A program made the position numbers and the translations under genes. From Azonexus sp. (GTDB taxonomy: Bacteria; Pseudomonadota; Gammaproteobacteria; Burkholderiales; Rhodocyclaceae), in NCBI GenBank assembly GCA_030696345.1, contig JAUYSK010000027.1, positions 354,882 to 418,881 on the forward strand: 64,000 nucleotides of DNA. Direction: 5' to 3'. Below are positions 57,916 to 64,000 of the stretch, one piece after another; the first letter of the stretch is position 1, and every line of letters starts with the position of its first letter. Below the pieces are notes generated by a model. It did not search any database and was not told where the DNA came from. It saw nothing but the letters and a program-made list of their open reading frames with translations.

Positions 57916-59457
57916 TCAGATTCCGCCCTGAGCTCGCACCTTGTCCAGCGTCGAATGCAACTTGTTCAGCGCGTTCAGATAGGAGCGCGCCGAGGCAATC
58001 ACGATATCGGTGTCCGCACCATTGCCATTGACGATACGTCCGCCCTTGGCCAGGCGCGTCGTCACCTCACCCTGGGCATCGGTACCGGTGGTAATGGCAT
58101 TGACCGAATACAGCATCAGCTCAGCACCGCTGGCGACAATGCTCTCGATCGCCTTGAACGTTGCATCGACGGGCCCGCCACCGCCAGCCTCCCCCTTCTG
58201 CTCGACACCGCCAACGTTCAGAATAACCTTGGCATGGGGCATCTCGCCGGTTTCAGAACAGACGTGGGAATAGACCAGCTTGTAATGTTCATGCTGCGGT
58301 GTTACCAGCTCATCCGAAACCAGTGCGTGCAGGTCTTCGTCAAAAATCTCGTGCTTGCGGTCGGCCAGTTCCTTGAAACGGGCAAACGTGGCATTCAGTG
58401 CCTCATCACTGTCAAGTTCTATCCCCAGTTCCTGCAGGCGACTCTTGAAGGCGTTACGGCCAGAGTGTTTGCCCAGCACCAGCTTGTTCTGAGACCAGCC
58501 AACATCCTCGGCCCGCATGATTTCGTAGGTTTCACGATGCTTCAGAACACCATCCTGGTGAATGCCGGATTCGTGAGCGAAGGCATTGGCACCGACCACC
58601 GCCTTGTTCGGTTGTACCGGATAGCCGGTGATTTGTGACACGAGCTTGGAGGCCGGAACAATCTGCGTCGCGTCGATCCGGGTCTCGACCGGAAAGACAT
58701 CGGCCCGGGTGCGCACGCCCATGACTATCTCTTCCAGCGCGGCATTTCCGGCCCGTTCGCCGAGACCGTTGATCGTGCATTCAACCTGCCTTGCACCCGC
58801 CAGCACCGCGGCCAGCGAGTTGGCCACGGCCAGCCCCAAATCGTTATGGCAATGCACCGACCAGACGACCTTGTCCGAATTCGGCACCCGCTCGATGAGC
58901 TGACGAATCATCTCGGCGTACTGGGAAGGAATGTTGTAGCCGACGGTATCTGGGACGTTGATTGTGGTCGCGCCAGCCTTGATGACTGCATCAAAAATGC
59001 GGCAGAGGAAATCTATTTCCGAGCGGCCTGCGTCTTCGGCCGAGAACTCGACATTATCGGTATATTCCCGCGCCCAGCCGATGGCCTTGACAGCCTCCTG
59101 AACGACCTGATCCGGCGTCATGCGCAACTTCTTCTCCATGTGAATCGGGGAAGTCGCGATAAAGGTATGAATGCGGCCAGATTTGGCCGGCTTGATCGCA
59201 TCACCGGAGCGACGAATATCGTTCTCGTTGGCCCGAGCCAGCGAGCATATCGTCGAATCCTTGATGATCTGTGCAATCGAATGAATCGAGTCGAAGTCAC
59301 CAGGGGAAGCCGCAGCAAAGCCCGCTTCAATCACATCAACCCGCATCTTCTCAAGCTGCCGGGCGACACGAATCTTTTCTTCCTTGGTCATTGACGCGCC
59401 AGGACTCTGCTCCCCGTCGCGCAAGGTGGTGTCAAAAATAACCAGATGTTGTTTCAT
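57916..59457 (-). CDS. leuA: 2-isopropylmalate synthase
   Basis: First committed step of leucine synthesis, 513 residues. The [20 protein letters not shown] metal site opens the TIM barrel, [15 protein letters not shown] carries the zinc His residues, and a C-terminal leucine-feedback domain ends with the ATRLAKGG-like segment. It follows pssA after 15 bases. Confidence 0.98.
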   Translation of the reverse strand: MKQHLVIFDTTLRDGEQSPGASMTKEEKIRVARQLEKMRVDVIEAGFAAASPGDFDSIHSIAQIIKDSTICSLARANENDIRRSGDAIKPAKSGRIHTFIATSPIHMEKKLRMTPDQVVQEAVKAIGWAREYTDNVEFSAEDAGRSEIDFLCRIFDAVIKAGATTINVPDTVGYNIPSQYAEMIRQLIERVPNSDKVVWSVHCHNDLGLAVANSLAAVLAGARQVECTINGLGERAGNAALEEIVMGVRTRADVFPVETRIDATQIVPASKLVSQITGYPVQPNKAVVGANAFAHESGIHQDGVLKHRETYEIMRAEDVGWSQNKLVLGKHSGRNAFKSRLQELGIELDSDEALNATFARFKELADRKHEIFDEDLHALVSDELVTPQHEHYKLVYSHVCSETGEMPHAKVILNVGGVEQKGEAGGGGPVDATFKAIESIVASGAELMLYSVNAITTGTDAQGEVTTRLAKGGRIVNGNGADTDIVIASARSYLNALNKLHSTLDKVRAQGGI

Positions 59458-59472
59458 GCTTTACTCCGTGTG

Positions 59473-60225
59473 CTACAGGGCTTTGCGTTTGAACAGGCCG
59501 ACTGCCGCCAGCACGTAGCCGGACAAGCCATAAAAGACAAAGAACCCGAACAGGGCAATTTCAGGACTGTAGGCCACCAAAGCAAAACCTAGCGCAATGG
59601 CGGCGATCACGAAAAAGGGAACGCTTTTCTTCAGATTGACGTCCTTGAAACTGTAATAGCGGATATTGGAAACCATCGTGATGCCTGCGAAGATGGTCAG
59701 CCCGCAGGCCAGCCAGCGCACGTCGTTACCTGAAACACCGGTAACGATCATCACCCAGACCAGCCCCGCCACCAGCGCCGCGGCAGCAGGCGAAGGCAAG
59801 CCCTGGAAGTAGCGCTTGTCCATCACTTCCAGCGTTGTATTGAAACGTGCCAGGCGCAAGGCTGCCCCGGCGCAATAGATGAAGGCAGCGATCCAGCCAA
59901 GCCGGCCAAGATCGCGCAGCGCCCATTCATAGATCACAAGCGCCGGAGCAGCACCAAAGCTGACCATGTCGGATAGCGAATCATACTCGGCACCGAAAGC
60001 AGATTGGGTGTTCGTCATCCGGGCCACCCGACCATCCAGACCGTCCAGCACCATGGCGATGAAGATCGCCATCGCCGCCCGCTCAAAATCTCCCTGCATC
60101 GCCTGAACGATGGCGAAGAATCCGGCAAACAAGGCTGCGGTGGTAAACAGGTTGGGCAGCACGTAGATGCCGCGGCGTTTGAGTTCGGGGTTGAACAGCG
60201 TCTTGCGGGGCTTGAGTTCAGTCAT
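59473..60225 (-). CDS. pssA: Phosphatidylserine synthase
   Basis: CDP-alcohol phosphatidyltransferase of 250 residues and about six helices, making phosphatidylserine from CDP-diacylglycerol and serine. The motif is DGLDGRVAR, spacing, GAEYDSLSD, intact. The start MTELKPRKTLF is 13 codons into the open frame. It lies between ilvC and leuA. Confidence 0.95.
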   Translation of the reverse strand: MTELKPRKTLFNPELKRRGIYVLPNLFTTAALFAGFFAIVQAMQGDFERAAMAIFIAMVLDGLDGRVARMTNTQSAFGAEYDSLSDMVSFGAAPALVIYEWALRDLGRLGWIAAFIYCAGAALRLARFNTTLEVMDKRYFQGLPSPAAAALVAGLVWVMIVTGVSGNDVRWLACGLTIFAGITMVSNIRYYSFKDVNLKKSVPFFVIAAIALGFALVAYSPEIALFGFFVFYGLSGYVLAAVGLFKRKAL

Positions 60226-60290
60226 CGCGATATTGGTTTCCGGCGAGAAAGCGCAAGGATACATCTTGCGGCGTGATTAATCCTCAAATG

Positions 60291-60320
60291 GAAAGGGCGG
60301 TGCAGATTTCTACACCGCCC
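60291..60320 (-). terminator. Possible terminator after ilvC
   Basis: Minus strand stem GGGCGGTG / CACCGCCC with a loop of about 10 bases, followed by TTTCCATTTG. The run of T is weak, so readthrough into pssA is possible. Confidence 0.5.
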
Positions 60321-60361
60321 ATTTCCTTGATAGAGCAAGGTCTACCGCAGCAGTCGCAAAC

Positions 60362-61402
<1,041 letters not shown>

Positions 61403-61894
61403 TTAGACTTTTAGAATACGATCACCACGACCGATGCCACAGACACCGGTACGAACGGTTTCGAGAATCAGACCGGCATCAAGCGCGGAGATGAAGGAGT
61501 CGAGCTTCGAACTCGCTCCGGTCAACTCGATTACAAAGGTCGATTCCGTGACGTCAATGATGCGGCCACGGAAAATATCGGCCATACGCTTCATCTCTTC
61601 ACGATCCTTGCCGGTAGCGCGAACCTTGATCAGCATCAGTTCGCGCTCGACATGAGCGGCTTCGGAGAGATCGACCACCTTGACCACATCAACCAGCTTG
61701 TTGAGCTGCTTGGTAATCTGCTCGAGCACCTCGTCGGAACCCGAGGTCAGGATGGTCATCCGGGACAGCGAGGGATCTTCCGTCGGTGCCACAGTCAGCG
61801 ATTCAATGTTGTAGCCACGCGCCGAGAACAACCCAGCTACGCGGGAAAGTGCACCTGATTCGTTTTCGATCAGGATGGAAATAATATGTCGCAT
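61403..61894 (-). CDS. ilvH: Acetolactate synthase regulatory small subunit
   Basis: A 163-residue subunit with an ACT domain (MRHIISILIENESGALSRVA, YNIESLTVAP) that gives valine feedback. The ATG at 61894 is six codons into the open frame. It directly follows ilvI. Confidence 0.96.
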   Translation of the reverse strand: MRHIISILIENESGALSRVAGLFSARGYNIESLTVAPTEDPSLSRMTILTSGSDEVLEQITKQLNKLVDVVKVVDLSEAAHVERELMLIKVRATGKDREEMKRMADIFRGRIIDVTESTFVIELTGASSKLDSFISALDAGLILETVRTGVCGIGRGDRILKV

Positions 61895-61908
61895 ATTTTC
61901 TCTCCCGC

Positions 61909-63609
61909 TCACAGGTCTTCAGCGAGGATCATTTCGGTCAGGCCCTTGCCTGCCGCGACCATCGGAAAGACGTTTGCTACCGGGTCGATGATGAAATCCA
62001 TAAACACCAGATCATCCTTGTGCTCAGTAAAGGCCTTGCGTAGCGCCGGCTCAACATCCTCCGGCTTCTCGATCTTCATCCCAACGTGACCATAGGCTTC
62101 AGCCAGTTTGACAAAGTCCGGAAGAGAAGTGACATAGGATTGAGAATAGCGCTTTGAATAGAACATCTCCTGCCACTGACGAACCATGCCAAGCATGCCG
62201 TTGTTCAGATTAATAATCTTGATCGGCAAACCATATTGTTTGCAGGTAGAAAGCTCCTGGATGCACATCTGAATGGAACCTTCACCTGTCACACAAGCGA
62301 CTTGTGCGCCAGGATTGGCCATCAAAACCCCCATCCCATAGGGCAAACCAACGCCCATGGTGCCCAGACCACCCGAGTTAATCCAGCGCCTTGGCTTGTC
62401 AAATTTATAATATTGAGCCGCGAACATCTGGTGCTGCCCGACGTCGGAAGTAACGAAGGCATTGCCACCAGTGACTTCATAGAGTTTCTCAATAACGTAC
62501 TGCGGCATGATGTGGGAATCCTGCTTGTAACGCAGGGAATCACGGCCACGCCACTCGTCAATCTGCTTCCACCAATTCGCAACCTCCGGATCGGTCTTGA
62601 AATTGCCATCCATCAGCTTGAGCAGTTCGTCCAGCACATCGGCCACATTGCCAACAATAGGCACATCGACCTTGACCCGCTTCGAGATCGACGAAGGGTC
62701 AATATCAATATGAATGACGCGGCGCTTCTCCTCGCAAAAGTGTTCCGGGTTGCCAATTACACGGTCATCAAAACGGGCACCGATAGCCAGGATCACATCG
62801 GAATAATGCATGGCATTATTGGCCTCGAAGGTGCCGTGCATCCCCAACATGCCGACAAACTGCTTGTCGGTGGCAGGGTAGCCGCCCAAGCCCATCAGCG
62901 TATTAGTCACGGGAAAATCGAGTTTACGTGCCAACTGCGTCAGCTTTTCAGCCGCATCAGAAAGGATGACCCCACCACCGGCATAGATGATTGGTCGCTT
63001 AGCTTCCTGCAGAATCTGCAAAGCCCGCTTGATCTGACCAAGGTGCCCCTTGACAACCGGATTGTACGAGCGCATCTGAATCGTCTTCGGGTAATCGAAG
63101 GCGCACATCTGAGCCGTAATATCCTTTGGTATATCAACTACCACGGGGCCAGGACGGCCGGTCGCCGCAATATGGAAGGCCTTTTTGATCGTGACTGCCA
63201 GATCCTTGACATCCTTAACCAGGAAGTTGTGCTTGACGCAGGGTCGGGTAATACCAACCGTATCGCACTCCTGGAAAGCGTCTTGGCCGATATACGCAGT
63301 CGGCACCTGTCCGGTGATCACAACCATCGGTATCGAGTCCATATAGGCGGTAGCAATACCGGTCACGGTATTGGTCACGCCAGGCCCCGAGGTCACCAAA
63401 GCGACGCCCACTTTTTGTGAAGAACGCGAATAGGCATCTGCTGCGTGAACTGCAGCCTGCTCATGGCGCACGAGAACGTGCTTGACTTGGTCTTGCCTGA
63501 AAAGAGCATCGTAAATATGGAGAACGGAACCACCCGGGTAACCGAACACACAATCTACCTTTTCTTCCTGCAGGCACCTGATTACAATTTCTGCACCGCT
63601 GATCATCAT
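61909..63609 (-). CDS. ilvI: Acetolactate synthase large subunit
   Basis: ThDP enzyme of 566 residues. Catalytic Glu in VRHEQAAVHAADAY, and the ThDP motif VTGEGSIQMCIQELS ending IINLNNGMLGM. First of the ilvI-ilvH-ilvC-pssA-leuA cluster. A promoter with good spacing is seen upstream. Confidence 0.97.
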   Translation of the reverse strand: MMISGAEIVIRCLQEEKVDCVFGYPGGSVLHIYDALFRQDQVKHVLVRHEQAAVHAADAYSRSSQKVGVALVTSGPGVTNTVTGIATAYMDSIPMVVITGQVPTAYIGQDAFQECDTVGITRPCVKHNFLVKDVKDLAVTIKKAFHIAATGRPGPVVVDIPKDITAQMCAFDYPKTIQMRSYNPVVKGHLGQIKRALQILQEAKRPIIYAGGGVILSDAAEKLTQLARKLDFPVTNTLMGLGGYPATDKQFVGMLGMHGTFEANNAMHYSDVILAIGARFDDRVIGNPEHFCEEKRRVIHIDIDPSSISKRVKVDVPIVGNVADVLDELLKLMDGNFKTDPEVANWWKQIDEWRGRDSLRYKQDSHIMPQYVIEKLYEVTGGNAFVTSDVGQHQMFAAQYYKFDKPRRWINSGGLGTMGVGLPYGMGVLMANPGAQVACVTGEGSIQMCIQELSTCKQYGLPIKIINLNNGMLGMVRQWQEMFYSKRYSQSYVTSLPDFVKLAEAYGHVGMKIEKPEDVEPALRKAFTEHKDDLVFMDFIIDPVANVFPMVAAGKGLTEMILAEDL

Positions 63610-63645
63610 TCTTGAGCCTAAAAAAGCTGTTGCCGAAAGGGCGTA

Positions 63646-63674
63646 ACCTTAATCGAGAGGCTCTTTGCGGTCAA
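63646..63674 (-). promoter_or_regulatory. ilvI promoter
   Basis: Minus strand TTGACC (63669-63674), 17-base spacer, TAAGGT (63646-63651). Leader about 30 bases. Confidence 0.6.
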
Positions 63675-63692
63675 GGTTTCCAAATACAACTA

Positions 63693-63698
63693 TATAAT
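63693..63698 (+). promoter_or_regulatory. -10 box of the sigma-factor gene
   Basis: Perfect TATAAT on the plus strand. The likely start near 63705 gives a leader of about 25 bases with GGAAGAG as ribosome site before the CTG at 63729. Confidence 0.5.
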
Positions 63699-63728
63699 CT
63701 TCAAAGTTTTTTACTGGAAGAGACGACC

Positions 63729-64000
63729 CTGGCTTCACCTCAACAACTATCCAGCTTTCTCCAAGCCGTTGAGCGGCGTGCATTCAAACAAGCCATGTTT
63801 GCGGTTCACCAGGAAGAATCAGCACTGGATATCGTTCAGGATGCCATGCTCAAGTTGGCCGAAAAATATGGCGATCGACCCGAAGAAGAGTTCCCCATGC
63901 TCTTCCAGCGCATTCTGCAAAACACGATCCGTGACTACTATCGACGTAGCAAGGTACGTTCAATGGGGACAACCCTGCTTTCTGCGTTCTCAGAGGATGA
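63729..64000 (+). CDS. Sigma-70-family RNA polymerase sigma factor (partial), CTG start
   Basis: The last 272 bases read MASPQQLSSFLQAVERRAFK, then ALDIVQDAMLKLAEKYGD and FPMLFQRILQNTIRDYYRRS, a sigma region 2 with its DNA-melting and promoter-binding helices. The gene runs off the right edge. No ATG, GTG or TTG fits the N-terminus: the codon in place is CTG at 63729, six bases after GGAAGAG. The first ATG, at 63794, would lack about 22 conserved residues and has no ribosome site. Such sigma factors upstream of ilvI are seen in other Betaproteobacteria. Confidence 0.8.
   Translation, partial: MASPQQLSSFLQAVERRAFKQAMFAVHQEESALDIVQDAMLKLAEKYGDRPEEEFPMLFQRILQNTIRDYYRRSKVRSMGTTLLSAFSED

Overview
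The window reads as a chromosomal segment of a Betaproteobacterium, most likely Rhodocyclales close to Dechloromonas/Azonexus. This is inferred from gene content and order, not from a database search: a methionine-repeat periplasmic protein like MrpX, the beta-proteobacterial order ilvI-ilvH-ilvC-pssA-leuA, a fimT-pilV-pilW-pilX-pilY1-pilE pilin cluster, the DUF2788 and DUF3579 families, and the xseB-ispA-dxs-folE2 operon. Most of the window is dense housekeeping sequence. No rRNA, tRNA, CRISPR array, insertion sequence or prophage was recognised.

Layout. 0-5.9 kb: MrpX-like Met-rich repeat protein, a large Cache-HAMP-PAS-PAS-GGDEF-EAL protein, queF and a YkgJ-like protein. 5.9-9.9 kb: a decaying urease operon. 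ureA, ureB, ureE, ureF and ureG look intact, but ureD has an amber codon at position 12 and ureC has lost about two thirds of its codons through two internal deletions. 9.9-13 kb: an Anbu (proteasome-like protease), alpha-E and circularly permuted ATP-grasp operon, a conserved but poorly understood predicted peptide-ligation/proteolysis system. 13-18.8 kb: beta-ketothiolase, CobD/CbiB-like membrane protein, NUDIX CoA pyrophosphatase, retropepsin-like protease, glutamine amidotransferase, yajQ, ppnP, DUF2788. 18.8-24.2 kb: argD-argF-argG, an orphan ParA, small conserved proteins and rpsT. 24.3-32.8 kb: TonB-like protein with an 11-G tract, then the type IV pilus minor pilin/PilY1 cluster. 32.8-38.4 kb: ribF-ileS-lspA-fkpB-ispH. 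38.5-48.4 kb: diguanylate cyclase, two poorly characterised genes, an HMA-like protein lacking CXXC, amiC-tsaE, queG, sulfurtransferase, a drug/metabolite transporter and a Rieske oxygenase. 48.5-52.4 kb: xseB-ispA-dxs-folE2. 52.4-54.4 kb: rpsP-rimM-trmD-rplS. 54.6-57.9 kb: PilZ-like protein, YihY/BrkB, wrbA, DUF2069. 57.9-63.6 kb: ilvI-ilvH-ilvC-pssA-leuA. The right edge cuts a sigma-70-family factor that appears to start with CTG.

Links between genes. Several products bear on cyclic-di-GMP and surface behaviour: two GGDEF proteins, YajQ, a PilZ-like protein and the type IV pilus tip cluster. The two MEP-pathway genes dxs and ispH sit in separate operons with ispA. queF and queG are both queuosine enzymes. 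The most unusual items are the gutted ureC, the Anbu/ATP-grasp system without its usual transglutaminase neighbour, the Met-repeat protein, a 21-bp bidirectional start region at 56905-56925 that would give two leaderless divergent mRNAs, and the poly-G tract in the TonB-like gene.
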